The position numbers and the translations under genes were made by a program. The notes below the pieces were generated by a model. It made no database searches, was not told the origin of the DNA, and saw only the letters and a program-made list of their open reading frames with translations. Shown piece after piece: positions 27,716 through 36,984 of a stretch of 64,000 nt of DNA. The DNA is from Richelia intracellularis HH01. GTDB lineage: Bacteria; Cyanobacteriota; Cyanobacteriia; Cyanobacteriales; Nostocaceae. How positions within the stretch are numbered: position 1 is the stretch's first letter; each line of letters starts with the position of its first letter. The stretch is from positions 248,001 through 312,000 of the forward strand of contig NZ_CAIY01000027.1 in NCBI RefSeq assembly GCF_000350105.1, read 5' to 3'.

Positions 27716-27744
27716 CCCAGTCCCATTTTATAAATGGGACTGGG
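27716..27744 (+). terminator. Hairpin between the two PspA/IM30 genes
   Basis: A perfect 13-bp stem (CCCAGTCCCATTT with its reverse complement) and 3-nt loop, 61 nt after the first gene's stop. No T-run follows. It may end or attenuate the transcript between the tandem genes. Confidence 0.6.
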
Positions 27745-27908
27745 CAATTGCTGAATTGGTAGCATATCTTAAAAAAATAAGAGAAATACTTGTGGTTAGT
27801 CATCAATCTCAATCTGAAAGGATTACATTGAAATAAGTAGCCATAAAATTTTGTAAAAAAGCTAATTGCCTACAAGGCATGTAAATCTATTACAGGAAAA
27901 ACAAAATT

Positions 27909-28691
27909 ATGGGATTGTTTGATCGCGTGAGACGACTGGTCAGTGCTAATTTAAATGATTTGGTAAATAAAGCTGAAGATCCAGAGAAAATACTGGAACA
28001 GTCTATATTGGAAATGCAGGAAGATATAGTACAATTGCGGCAGGGTGTGGCTCTAGCAATTGCTGCTCAGAAACGTACCGAAAAACAATATAATGATGCT
28101 GCCAGTGAGATCAATAAGTGGCAGCGAAATGCGCAACTAGCATTGCAAAAAGGTGATGAAAACCTTGCCAGACAAGCCCTAGAGCGCAAGAAAACCTTCA
28201 GTGAAACATCAACAAGTCTCAAGACAAGTTTAGATCAACAAATTGCTCAGGTAGATAGTCTTAAACGAAACTTAATTCAACTAGAAAGCAAACTTTCCGA
28301 GGCGAAAACCAAGAAGGAAATGCTCAAGGCCCGGATTACTGCTGCTAAAGCCCAAGAGCAATTAGGTAGTATGGTTAAAGGAATGAATACCAGCAGTGCT
28401 ATGGCAGCTTTTGAGCGCATGGAAGAAAAAGTGATGATACAGGAAGCTCGTGCCCAATCTGTCGCTGAGTTAGCCGGCAGTGATTTAGAAAATCAATTTG
28501 CTCAATTAGAAAGTAGTGATGTTGATTATGAATTAGAAGCTTTAAAGGCACAAATGTCTTTAACTAGCAGAGAAAAAAACAGTCAACCCCAACTACCCCA
28601 GCAATCTATTAAAAACCAACCTATTCCCGAAAATCAAGAACCTGTGGATACCGAGTTAGACACTCTACGTAAAGAATTAGATCAAATGTAG
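27909..28691 (+). CDS. vipp1: Vipp1/IM30, thylakoid membrane-associated ESCRT-III-like protein
   Basis: A 260-residue PspA/IM30 protein. The chain begins GLFDRVRRLVSANLNDLVNKAEDPEKILEQ (amphipathic membrane-binding helix, then EDPEK), continues with long coiled-coil helices to about 215, and has a Gln/Pro-rich linker followed by a C-terminal helix (EPVDTELDTLRKELDQM). That extra C-terminal helix separates Vipp1 from PspA; Vipp1 is needed for thylakoid formation and maintenance in cyanobacteria and plastids. AGGA lies 12 bases before the ATG. It follows the shorter PspA-like gene in the same direction, and a hairpin is found 29 nt after its stop. Confidence 0.9.
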   Translation: MGLFDRVRRLVSANLNDLVNKAEDPEKILEQSILEMQEDIVQLRQGVALAIAAQKRTEKQYNDAASEINKWQRNAQLALQKGDENLARQALERKKTFSETSTSLKTSLDQQIAQVDSLKRNLIQLESKLSEAKTKKEMLKARITAAKAQEQLGSMVKGMNTSSAMAAFERMEEKVMIQEARAQSVAELAGSDLENQFAQLESSDVDYELEALKAQMSLTSREKNSQPQLPQQSIKNQPIPENQEPVDTELDTLRKELDQM

Positions 28692-28719
28692 GTTTTTTCC
28701 CTTTGTTTTATTTCAATTC

Positions 28720-28743
28720 TCCCACACATTCTTGGTTGTGGGA
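28720..28743 (+). terminator. Candidate terminator after vipp1
   Basis: A 7-bp stem TCCCACA/TGTGGGA with a 10-nt loop, 29 nt after the vipp1 stop codon. The following bases are CTTTACTTTG, only weakly T-rich. Confidence 0.55.
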
Positions 28744-29565
28744 CTTTACTTTGCACACTATATAATAACATCTGGGAAATGTGGCTCATCAGATTGCTAA
28801 TTATAACAACATCATTTAATTTTTATAATTAGTATATAGGATAGGAACTACTATAACTATACATTAAATAGAATTTATTAATAAGTTCTCTTTCATTCTT
28901 CATTACTGTAAACAAATAGTTTATAGGGAATAACAATATTATCTTACTATTTTTATAGTTCCAAGAATCCAAAGTTAATTTGAATTAGAATGAATACTAT
29001 ATAAGATATACTTAGTATTATTCACAGGTTTATATTAATTTCATCTTACTTAAGCTCAATGTAAGCTTACACATTTTCCTATAAATATTATAGATTATTG
29101 TTTTTTCAATTTTTAGAGGGTTTAATTAAATATTCAAATTTATTAATCATAATTTTTACAATTCCATCAAAATGCCTAAATATTATCCTATACTATACTT
29201 AACATAAATTCTAGTGATATTGGCTTATTATCCAAAGTATGCTTAATATATATATTTTGGAATTTATCATCATCTATAATATTTCTTAATAGACTCAGCT
29301 ATATTTCATATCAAAAATAAGTTCTTGTAACTCTAAAAGTAGATAAAATTTGAGTTGAAATATAATACAAAATTATTTGCTTCGAGAGAATCAGCAATTA
29401 TTTTTCACCATAATTTAAAAATAATATTGGCAAGAAAGACAATATACTTATTATTCATAGACATTAATAAAAATCTACAAATTTCAAGTCAAATACTTCA
29501 TGCCCAATAATAGTTTCTCTTAAAAACCTGGTGGTACTTTTAGTAGTGTAGTTACTATTTCTATC
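28744..29565. other. Gene-free stretch
   Basis: About 820 bp of very A+T-rich DNA between convergent genes. I see no supported coding or RNA gene. Confidence 0.5.
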
Positions 29566-29799
29566 TTAGAGCCATAGCCTAATTGCGCTACGAAATTGAT
29601 TAATAATATTATTGGTAGTTTGGGGCAGGTTAGATAGTTCCTCAACTAAATCTTCTGGAGTCACACCAAAAACCATTAGTATCAATACAATGATCAAAAC
29701 TGCTATCATTGTACTAACCACAGTTTTGACAACCTTAAGCAATGTTGTAAATACTAACCAAGCAACCATCAAAGCTGCAACTAAAACAATTAAGCTCAT
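29566..29799 (-). CDS. Small membrane protein, unknown function
   Basis: A 77-residue protein with a strongly hydrophobic N-terminal 48 residues, likely two helices (LIVLVAALMVAWLVFTTLLK and VVSTMIAVLIIVLILMVFG) separated by a short basic loop, followed by an amphipathic acidic segment VTPEDLVEELSNLPQTTNNII. The combination of helices and GVTPEDL-type motif resembles small conserved cyanobacterial membrane proteins, which is why I prefer this strand over the overlapping frame at 29612-29845. Role unknown. Confidence 0.65.
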   Translation of the reverse strand: MSLIVLVAALMVAWLVFTTLLKVVKTVVSTMIAVLIIVLILMVFGVTPEDLVEELSNLPQTTNNIINQFRSAIRLWL

Positions 29800-30688
29800 T
29801 AGTCTAATGTTAGATATATGGTTTTTGCATGTTATGTCATTCTAGTGCATCCAAGGAATTTTCATGCAATTGCTATTTATTAAATGTGAGTTTTAAATAA
29901 AAATAGGTAATTACTAATAGTTTAATCAAGGTTAAAGGATATAAACAGGAAGTATTAGCCTAATACTTCCTGTTTATTCAAAGTGTGAAGTGCTATCTAT
30001 TTTTTGAAGTGAGCACTTAAATCCGTTTATTATCCCCATTTAAATTTACATGTATGGGTGCTAAAACTAATAAACATAATTAAATATCCCAAGTTTAAGC
30101 ATGATATTAATTCTGACTCAGCACAAAAATGATAATTATTAGTTTTATAAAATTAAGTTAGAAGCTATATTAGGAGATACTAACAGTCATTCTTCATTTT
30201 CTACACTTTTTTATTTTACAACATAACCCGTACTCCATATTATCAGGTATGCGTGTTTTATACGATGCCTTCATAACCATGTAAATCTTTTCTACAAATT
30301 TTCTTAAGTTATCCTAATAAAAACTAACACCCTCTTAACCACAAATATGGTAATTAGTAGGATTGATACTGACACTGCAGCTTTCCACAAAAAGTATTAA
30401 AGCTATTAATGAATGATATGAGCTGTGCAATTTATATTTTGTTAACCCCATATTTTTGTCCAAAACATATTTTGGAATAACTTGTAATTCATACACCCAT
30501 AATTGTAAAATTGGACTCTAAAAATAAAATTCTCAGCACAAACATCAAAAATAATAAGAATACCATTTACCATTCAGTAGTTTATGCTGGGATATTTTTA
30601 AATATTAAGGATTTGCTAATTCTGCTATTTAAGCAGCTGTAATTTTGTATTTATAATAGGGAAATGAAAATAACACTTGCTTTAATTA
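29800..30688. other. Gene-free stretch with a strong hairpin
   Basis: About 890 bp between two leftward genes. The only structure is a perfect 17-bp inverted repeat at 29941-29977. No gene is supported. Confidence 0.5.
29941..29977. repeat. Perfect 17-bp inverted repeat with 3-nt loop
   Basis: Arms 29941-29957 and 29961-29977 are exact reverse complements around loop GCC; the left arm begins ATAAACAGGAAG. It lies about 140 bp upstream of the small membrane protein gene and over 700 bp past the end of pgeF, so a terminator role for pgeF is doubtful. Confidence 0.9.
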
Positions 30689-31489
30689 TTATGTAGTTAT
30701 ACTAACAATCCCAGACCACTGAAATTTTTTTAGATTATCCCGACGGTAGGAAAAAAAGTACTCAGGAGTTTGATAGGTACAATACGGAGCAACTGCTATT
30801 TGTTCTCCACGAATACCCATTAGTTCCATTTGTAAATAATTTATCCTTCGAATATCTAAACGAACATGACCTGGCTTTTCATCTGGTATCACTGGGGGGT
30901 TATTTAGGACTTGCAATGTATTAATAATTGCCTCTTCCTCTTCATAATTGAAAATACTAGCTCCAACTTCTACCGCTGTTTGTTTTGAAACCTGGTAAAC
31001 TACCCCTGTGATTGCAGGTCCCATGACAATGCGAAGGTTAGTTAATTTACTCCCATTTGCCAATAATCGATGAATTGCTTGGGGAATAATTTTGGCTGCC
31101 GTTCCCCGCCAACCTGCATGTATTGCTGCCACATTACCTGTTTGGCTATCTGCAATGAGTATGGGGGTACAATCAGCGCTAGCAACCCATACAGCTTGCA
31201 AAGGCTTCTCACTTATCAACCCATCAGCCAATGCCCAACTAGATACTTCACTCTTATTTTGAGCATATCTTTGCAACCGGCTATTGATTTCTCCAGGAGT
31301 TATTACCACATTCCCATGTACTTGCTCTAAGCGATACCCAGAAGCATCTTCATGCAATACTCTGGTTAACTCGGTTTCTGGGGGATGAGACCAAAATTTT
31401 TGAGTAAAAAATCCATGGGGCCAATCCTCTAATAAACTACAAGTCAAATAGGGTAGTCCTTGCCAACTTTGCCAGTTCCAACTGTACAT
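30689..31489 (-). CDS. pgeF: Peptidoglycan editing factor PgeF (laccase-domain YfiH family)
   Basis: A 266-residue protein of the YfiH/DUF152 family, once called multicopper polyphenol oxidase. In E. coli PgeF removes misincorporated L-Ser from UDP-MurNAc-L-Ser, keeping peptidoglycan stems correct; purine-nucleoside activity is reported for relatives. The metal-site residues are visible as His58 (EQVHGN), Cys107 (SADC) and His124 (HAGWRGT). The start at 31489 (MYSWNWQSWQGLPYLTCSLL) matches the usual cyanobacterial N-terminus; an ATG 57 bp upstream would add a spurious hydrophobic leader. It is divergent from birA with a 138-bp shared spacer. Confidence 0.9.
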   Translation of the reverse strand: MYSWNWQSWQGLPYLTCSLLEDWPHGFFTQKFWSHPPETELTRVLHEDASGYRLEQVHGNVVITPGEINSRLQRYAQNKSEVSSWALADGLISEKPLQAVWVASADCTPILIADSQTGNVAAIHAGWRGTAAKIIPQAIHRLLANGSKLTNLRIVMGPAITGVVYQVSKQTAVEVGASIFNYEEEEAIINTLQVLNNPPVIPDEKPGHVRLDIRRINYLQMELMGIRGEQIAVAPYCTYQTPEYFFSYRRDNLKKFQWSGIVSITT

Positions 31490-31627
31490 ATTCCAAACTA
31501 ATATCAACCAACAAAAACAGTCGCCAATCAATGCTAACTTTAACAAATAGAATAAGAGGAGTAAGGTTTAAAGGTTAACGTATTTTTCCTATCTTTACCC
31601 CTTCTAGATAAATTTAGGGTAACCCTA

Positions 31628-32437
31628 GTGTTATTGGACAAACAACAGTTAGAAAAAGCTCTAGCAGTAAAGCGCAAGTCTGTTTATTTACCATTTTCTC
31701 TACATATTTTTGACATAGTCTCTTCTACAAACGATATTCTTTGGAATTTAGTCGATCAGGGTGCAGAACCTGGATGTGTAGTTATCGCAACTCAGCAAAC
31801 TTCAGGTAAGGGACAATGGGGACGTCAATGGTTATCACCCCTAGGAGGATTATATCTTTCTGTAACAGTTCCTACCCATAACTTATCTGCCAACAGAAGT
31901 TATCAACTAACATTTGCTACCGCTTGGGGAATTGTTAACCAATTGCAAAACCTTGGTATAGACATATCTATAAAGTGGCCTAATGATTTAATTCTTGAAG
32001 ACCGTAAACTGGGTGGTATTCTTACAGAAACCAAAGTAAACAAAGGAAAAATTACCCAAGCATTGATTGGCATTGGTTTTAACTGGAAAAACCCAGTACC
32101 TGAAACAGGTATTAATTTGGAAATGTGGCAATCTAATAAAGTGCAAAAAATAATTCCCAATCTAGAAATTTTGACTTCTCAAGTTTTGCTTGGAATAGAA
32201 TTAGGAATACAGTGTCTCTTCCAAGAAGGAGTAAATGTATTGTTGTCAAGTTACCTCAAGTTACTAACTAATATTGGTAGCTGTATATATATCAATAATT
32301 CTTTTGGGACTGTAGTTGGTGTAACTCAGACTGGTGAGCTTCATATTCACATGCAAACCGATGACACTAGATTGGATCGAAATCCAGATATTTATCTCCA
32401 GCCTGGTCAAATTAGTCTTGGGTACCAAAAACCTTAA
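31628..32437 (+). CDS. birA: Biotin--[acetyl-CoA-carboxylase] ligase
   Basis: A 269-residue monofunctional (class I) biotin protein ligase that activates biotin as biotinyl-AMP and attaches it to the BCCP subunit of acetyl-CoA carboxylase. Landmarks are STNDILWNLV, the adenylate-binding loop TSGKGQWGRQWLSPLGGLYLS, the catalytic-region KWPNDL and GGILTETK. There is no N-terminal helix-turn-helix, so it is not a repressor. The start is GTG at 31628, giving the short N-terminus typical of cyanobacterial ligases; no upstream ATG is available. A hairpin lies about 50 nt after the stop. Confidence 0.93.
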   Translation: MLLDKQQLEKALAVKRKSVYLPFSLHIFDIVSSTNDILWNLVDQGAEPGCVVIATQQTSGKGQWGRQWLSPLGGLYLSVTVPTHNLSANRSYQLTFATAWGIVNQLQNLGIDISIKWPNDLILEDRKLGGILTETKVNKGKITQALIGIGFNWKNPVPETGINLEMWQSNKVQKIIPNLEILTSQVLLGIELGIQCLFQEGVNVLLSSYLKLLTNIGSCIYINNSFGTVVGVTQTGELHIHMQTDDTRLDRNPDIYLQPGQISLGYQKP

Positions 32438-33616
32438 TTAAATTAACTTTGGAATTACTTTGTGCTTGCACGAATTCCACAAAGGGAGCCAGTAGCATTC
32501 TGGCTCAATCTTTATAAGCGCACTCAAAATAGAATCAGAGAGGAAATTGCTTCAGATAATCAAAATCCCTAGGCCCGTTTGCACAGACTATATAATACTC
32601 CAGAATAATACAGGTTTTTATGAGCAGAATTGCTTGAGCCCGCTTGATAGTGTTTTATTGTTGATCCAAAATCAACCAGTAGTAATTAAAAAGAAAATCA
32701 CATCAAGATATTATTTTTTCCAAAGGGATACCTTTACATTTAAGACTTGGTTATAAAAACCCAATTCAAATCAATCCTAAGCCGGATACTTACAAATAAG
32801 TAAATACAGAGCAGAAAACTATACCAAGCGACAATAACTACTTACATAATCTAAACCTCATAACCCAAAATAATTATTATCAACTGCTACAACTGTTGTA
32901 AAAGCTCATATCAAACAACCAACAATTAAGGACACATCATATAAGCAATAATCAATACTCTCTCAAATCCGTCTTTGAAACTTTTATGACGAGAGTGGGA
33001 TTTTCACTTCTGTCATGCATAACTTAATAGGAGTAATTGCAATCATATAACTAATAACATTATCAAGAGTGGTATTTACACTACAGAAATGCTCTTCTAA
33101 CATCTAACAGATTAGTCTAATCCCAGTAATTACCAAGTTCGAGGTAAATATAACACACTAAGTTATAGGAATTGCCTATTTCAATTATCTTATTAAAATT
33201 AATATTGGTTTACTTATGGGCATACTTATTTTTCCGATGAAAGCTTATAAAATTATGGTTGCAGACTGCGATAAACAAAATTATTAATTGTGACGAAACT
33301 TAACAGATTATCAACTAATTAGATGGGCTGTATCTCTAATACAGGAAAAATTGTTATAGAAAACTTGTGGTAATGCAACTAATTAGAGATTTAAAAACCC
33401 ATATAAGGTATGATTTGTCTATGCTAGGAGTTATTTTTATGTTTTTTATTGTGTTTTATATTTAGTTTGAGTAATTCAGTACTAAGTAAATTAAACCTTG
33501 CAAAAAATTTTACAATTAGAGTCAAATAAGACTTAACTTTACATCTATGTAAGGTAGAAGACCAACATGAAAATGGAAATGTAAATGTAAATAGTTAGTC
33601 AATATTTTTTATTTTC
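32438..33616. other. Long gene-free stretch between convergent birA and ribE
   Basis: About 1.2 kb between convergent genes. A 69-residue frame at 32547-32756 has no recognisable feature and is not called. Beyond the hairpin near birA I see no structure or RNA gene. Confidence 0.5.
32486..32506 (+). terminator. Candidate terminator after birA
   Basis: A 7-bp stem GAGCCAG/CTGGCTC with a 7-nt loop, 49 nt past the birA stop, followed by AATCTTT. Confidence 0.6.
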
Positions 33617-34297
33617 CTACAAATATCCATGTTCGTTAAGAAAACTGGAGTCAATATCGTTTTTACTATCATTTCCCTTGAAAGGTATAGTTGATTTACC
33701 AACATTGAGGAACCTTTCCACATACTTACCTAAAATATCTCCTTCTAAATTCACCCAACTACCATATGTTAAATATTGGAGATTAGTGTCAGTATAGGTT
33801 GTGGGAATGACAGCTATCTTAAATTTGCACAATTCCTGATCGTATTCTGCTACTGTAAGGCTGATACCATTAACAGCAATACTGCCCTTGGGAACAATAT
33901 AACGGGCTATTGCATCTGGCGCAACGAACTCCATTTCCCAAGAAGTGGCTGTTTGTATAACACTTATCATCTGACCTATTCCATCGACATGACCCATGAC
34001 AAAATGTCCCCCAACTTTGCTATTAACCCTCAAAGAAGTCTCCAAATTCACGTATTGGTTGCTTGTTAATGCTTGTCCTAATGTAGTTTTTTGGAGGGTT
34101 TCTGGGGAAATAGTAGCAATGAACCCATTGTCAAGTTTCTTTTCTACTGTTAAACAAACACCATCCACAGCTACACTATCTCCATAAGCCAAATCAGTCA
34201 TCATTAATTTTGAGTTATCACCAACACAAGTAATCTGCCAGGAATTTCTCCCTACAGGTTTGATTTTTCCTAATGTCTGGATTAATCCTGTAAACAT
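33617..34297 (-). CDS. ribE: Riboflavin synthase (alpha chain)
   Basis: A 226-residue enzyme that dismutates two molecules of 6,7-dimethyl-8-ribityllumazine to riboflavin. Two tandem lumazine-binding barrels are seen: MFTGLIQTLGKI ... VDGVCLTVEK ... MGHVDGIGQ, and MEFVAPDAIARYIVPKGSIAVNGISLTVAE. The true start is the internal ATG of MFTGLI at 34297, which is invariant in the family; an upstream ATG would add eleven residues. The C-terminal tail after VNLEGDILGKYVERFL extends about 30 residues and looks disordered. The gene is divergent from the BFN nuclease gene. Confidence 0.95.
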   Translation of the reverse strand: MFTGLIQTLGKIKPVGRNSWQITCVGDNSKLMMTDLAYGDSVAVDGVCLTVEKKLDNGFIATISPETLQKTTLGQALTSNQYVNLETSLRVNSKVGGHFVMGHVDGIGQMISVIQTATSWEMEFVAPDAIARYIVPKGSIAVNGISLTVAEYDQELCKFKIAVIPTTYTDTNLQYLTYGSWVNLEGDILGKYVERFLNVGKSTIPFKGNDSKNDIDSSFLNEHGYL

Positions 34298-34635
34298 GGC
34301 TTTCCCTATCGATTCAATTCTATTTACCACTTAATTAATTTGAAAATGAACTAGTAATTCCCATAGTATTTTTTCTATTGGGAGCATATTGACTCACTAT
34401 GTTTTCTGTATAAATCACACAACATTCTGTTTTAAATCAAGGCATACTTAATAAAGCAAGTTATTGTTGGATCTTTTTGCTAAAAATTACTCTGATATTA
34501 ACAATTTGGGGATTTAATGGGGGCAATTCTATAAGTGCTAAAACTCGTATTTATATTTCTTCCAGCCTTGAACAGAAAAAGCATGACTTGTTAATGTTTT
34601 TACCTAGTGCTCAAAGTATTATAGAGGCATAGCCA
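34298..34635. other. Divergent promoter region of ribE and the BFN gene
   Basis: About 340 bp without a gene. I looked for an FMN riboswitch (RFN element) in front of ribE and saw none of its conserved GC-rich helices. Confidence 0.45.
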
Positions 34636-35136
34636 ATGATTGAGATGAAAGTCGCCGGCATAGCATTGGATGCCATTACCCGTAGCCCCATTATACTCTT
34701 GAAAGATGCTTCCGAACGCCGCGCTTTGTTGATATATATTGCTCTGGAACAAGCCAGAGCAATTATCGGCCCATTGGAAAACCAAAAGCCTCCTAGACCT
34801 TTAACTCACGACTTAATGATGAACTCTCTTGGGGAATGGAACATTAACATAGAAAAAATTATTATTCATTCCTTAGAAAGAGATACATTTTATGCATCTG
34901 TGATTTTGCAGCAGGGAGAATTTAGAAAGGAAATAGATTCCCGCCCAAGCGATGCAATTGCATTAGCTTTGCGTGCCAATGCATCCATATGGGTTATGGA
35001 GGAAGTCATTGCCAATGCCTCTATCCCTATAGATCGGGATGCAGATGAGGCTGAGCAAGAAGCATTTAGAGAGTTTATTTCTAATCTTTGTCCAGAAGAC
35101 TTAATCCGCTATTTTGGAACTAGTGAAAACAGTTAA
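34636..35136 (+). CDS. Bifunctional nuclease (BFN, DUF151) family protein
   Basis: A 166-residue protein with the BFN domain over nearly its whole length (about 1-140). Typical segments are MKVAGIALDAITRSPIILLKD, RALLIYIALEQARAI, PLTHDLM and the conserved SRPSDAIALALR. Plant BFN members have RNase and DNase activity; bacterial members, including those of Thermotoga and cyanobacteria, are mostly uncharacterised. It is soluble and carries an acidic C-terminal helix (ADEAEQEAFREFISNLCPEDL). It is divergent from ribE and followed 58 bp later by an aldo/keto reductase gene. Confidence 0.9.
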   Translation: MIEMKVAGIALDAITRSPIILLKDASERRALLIYIALEQARAIIGPLENQKPPRPLTHDLMMNSLGEWNINIEKIIIHSLERDTFYASVILQQGEFRKEIDSRPSDAIALALRANASIWVMEEVIANASIPIDRDADEAEQEAFREFISNLCPEDLIRYFGTSENS

Positions 35137-35178
35137 ATATTTATTTGGGGTTAATTAAGATAACATACATAATTCAGG

Positions 35179-35207
35179 ATGCAATATCGACCAGATGCAA
35201 TATCGAC
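35179..35207 (+). repeat. Tandem duplication covering the aldo/keto reductase start
   Basis: ATGCAATATCGAC occurs twice with a period of 16 bp (35179-35191 and 35195-35207). The second copy holds the start codon in use. The first copy's ATG is in another frame and opens about 36 codons that overlap the real gene. Confidence 0.9.
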
Positions 35208-36325
35208 GTTTTGGCAAAACAAATCTTTTCCTCTCTATATTTTCCCTGGGGACTATGCGTTATTTGACAACACCAAAGAATGCATATGACACTATTAATG
35301 CTACGATTTCACACGGAATAAACCATTTAGAAACAGCCAGGGGTTATGGTCAAAGTGAGGAATTTTTAGGGAGGGCATTTGCCGCAGGACTTCCAGTACC
35401 TCGTTCTCAACTCTATATTACTACTAAAATACCTCCCACTGAAGATGCAGACACAATGAATCGGTATATCGATGAATCCTTAGCTAGGTTAAATGTATGT
35501 TATATCGATTGTTTAGGGATTCATGGTATAAATACCTGGGAGCATTTAGAGTTAATTAAAAATCCTAATGGCTGTATGCAGGCTGTATGGAAGGCCATCG
35601 ATGATGGGCGAGTTAAACATATAGGATTTTCTACCCATGCACCCTTAGAAGTTATTTTAGCTACTATTAATACGGATTTTTTCGAGTTCGTTAATCTACA
35701 TTATTACTATTTTTTTCAACGTAATGCTCCGGCAGTTGAGTTAGCCTATCAAAAGGAAATGGGCGTATTTATTATCTCTCCTAGTGATAAGGGGGGACGA
35801 TTGTATACTCCTCCTCCAACTTTAGTTAAGCTGTGCCATCCTTTTTCACCCTTAGAAATCAACTATAGATTTCTGTTAAGTGATTCTCGTATTACGACGT
35901 TGAGTGTTGGTGCAGGAAACCCAGATGAATTAATCAAACCTTTACAAACTTCTGATAGTATTCATCCTTTGACAGAAGAAGAAAAAAGAGTGTTCCATAC
36001 TTTAGCAGATTATTCTTATCAAGCATTAGGCAATAGCCAGTGTAGTCAGTGCTACAAGTGTTTGCCCTGTCCGGAAAATATCAATATCCCGGAAATATTA
36101 AGACTAAGAAATCTTACTATTAGCTATAACATGAAAAACTATGGGGAATACCGTTATGGAATGCTAGAAAATTCTGGTCATTGGTTTCCCGGAATGAAGG
36201 GGAACAGGTGTACAGAATGTGGTGACTGTTTACCTAGATGTCCAGAGAATCTAGATATTCCCAGTCTATTGCAAGATACCCATACAAGATTGCAAGGAAA
36301 ACCTGGTAGAAGGTTGTGGGGATGA
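35195..36325 (+). CDS. Aldo/keto reductase with C-terminal 2x[4Fe-4S] domain
   Basis: A 376-residue fusion. Residues 1-265 form the NADPH-binding aldo/keto reductase barrel, with active-site Tyr51, Lys78 and His110; the usual catalytic Asp of DTAxxYG is Glu46 here (HLETARGYG). The C-terminal 95 residues bear two ferredoxin-like cluster motifs, C283/C286/C289/C292 and C339/C342/C345/C349, each followed by Pro-Glu-Asn. This arrangement marks the predicted Fe-S oxidoreductase branch of the AKR family, substrate unknown, where electrons could pass between NADPH and iron-sulfur clusters. The start codon region is a tandem duplication. The stop lies 161 bp before the dCMP deaminase gene. Confidence 0.9.
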   Translation: MQYRRFGKTNLFLSIFSLGTMRYLTTPKNAYDTINATISHGINHLETARGYGQSEEFLGRAFAAGLPVPRSQLYITTKIPPTEDADTMNRYIDESLARLNVCYIDCLGIHGINTWEHLELIKNPNGCMQAVWKAIDDGRVKHIGFSTHAPLEVILATINTDFFEFVNLHYYYFFQRNAPAVELAYQKEMGVFIISPSDKGGRLYTPPPTLVKLCHPFSPLEINYRFLLSDSRITTLSVGAGNPDELIKPLQTSDSIHPLTEEEKRVFHTLADYSYQALGNSQCSQCYKCLPCPENINIPEILRLRNLTISYNMKNYGEYRYGMLENSGHWFPGMKGNRCTECGDCLPRCPENLDIPSLLQDTHTRLQGKPGRRLWG

Positions 36326-36486
36326 GTATAGGTCAAGAAGGCTAGGGATTACTACTAAACTTCACTATATCTCTTTATCCACATAATATTCTTTTTCAGA
36401 ACAGAGTCAGTAAGATTTGACATAGTTGAGCATAACATGAATTGAATTAGTCAAAACTTCTTAATCAAGTTAATTTTTAATTTTCA

Positions 36487-36984
36487 ATGTACGATAAACT
36501 TAATAAAAACCAACCCTATAAACGACCAACATGGCATGAATATTTCCTAATGTTGGCTAAATTAGCAGCTACTCGTTCAACTTGTCTAGCCTTCCCTGTA
36601 GGAGCTGTAATTGTTAAAAATAAACAGATACTAGCCACAGGTTATAATGGTCCTCCCTCTGGTTCTGCCCATTGTATTAATCAAGGCTACTGCTACCCTG
36701 ACCTCAGCAGTTGTGATGCCAGCAAAACTTTACCTTCACGGGCTATACATGCAGAGGCTAATGCAATTGCTCAAGCTGCTAAACATGGTATTTCTACAGA
36801 CATGTCAAGTATTTATGTTACCTTAGAACCTTGTTTATCTTGCCTTAAATTAATTATTTCTGCCGGGATTAAAGAAATATTTTATGAAACCACTTTTAAC
36901 ACACAGGATAAAGCTTATATCAGAGATTTATTTATAAATGAAGGTTTAATTAGATTAAAAAAATTAATTTATCACCTGAAATAG
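36487..36984 (+). CDS. Deoxycytidylate (dCMP) deaminase family protein
   Basis: A 165-residue zinc deaminase that converts dCMP to dUMP for thymidylate synthesis. The zinc and catalytic residues are His88 and Glu90 (RAIHAEAN), Cys116 and Cys119 (LEPCLSC). The N-terminal WHEYFLMLAKLAATRSTCLAFPVGAVIV and the loop TGYNGPPSGSAHC are typical of the dCMP/ComEB branch rather than of cytidine or tRNA-adenosine deaminases. It is a cytoplasmic enzyme, often allosterically controlled by dCTP/dTTP. It follows the aldo/keto reductase in the same direction and precedes the 3-kb gene desert. Confidence 0.92.
   Translation: MYDKLNKNQPYKRPTWHEYFLMLAKLAATRSTCLAFPVGAVIVKNKQILATGYNGPPSGSAHCINQGYCYPDLSSCDASKTLPSRAIHAEANAIAQAAKHGISTDMSSIYVTLEPCLSCLKLIISAGIKEIFYETTFNTQDKAYIRDLFINEGLIRLKKLIYHLK

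Noticed and set aside
29612-29845. 77-residue plus-strand frame opposite the small membrane protein
   Set aside because: Thr/Ile-rich complement of the better minus-strand gene, which has a sensible membrane topology.
32547-32756. 69-residue frame after birA
   Set aside because: No ribosome site, no family likeness, composition typical of non-coding DNA.
34298-34635. FMN riboswitch before ribE
   Set aside because: No RFN-type conserved helices; the spacer is A+T-rich throughout.
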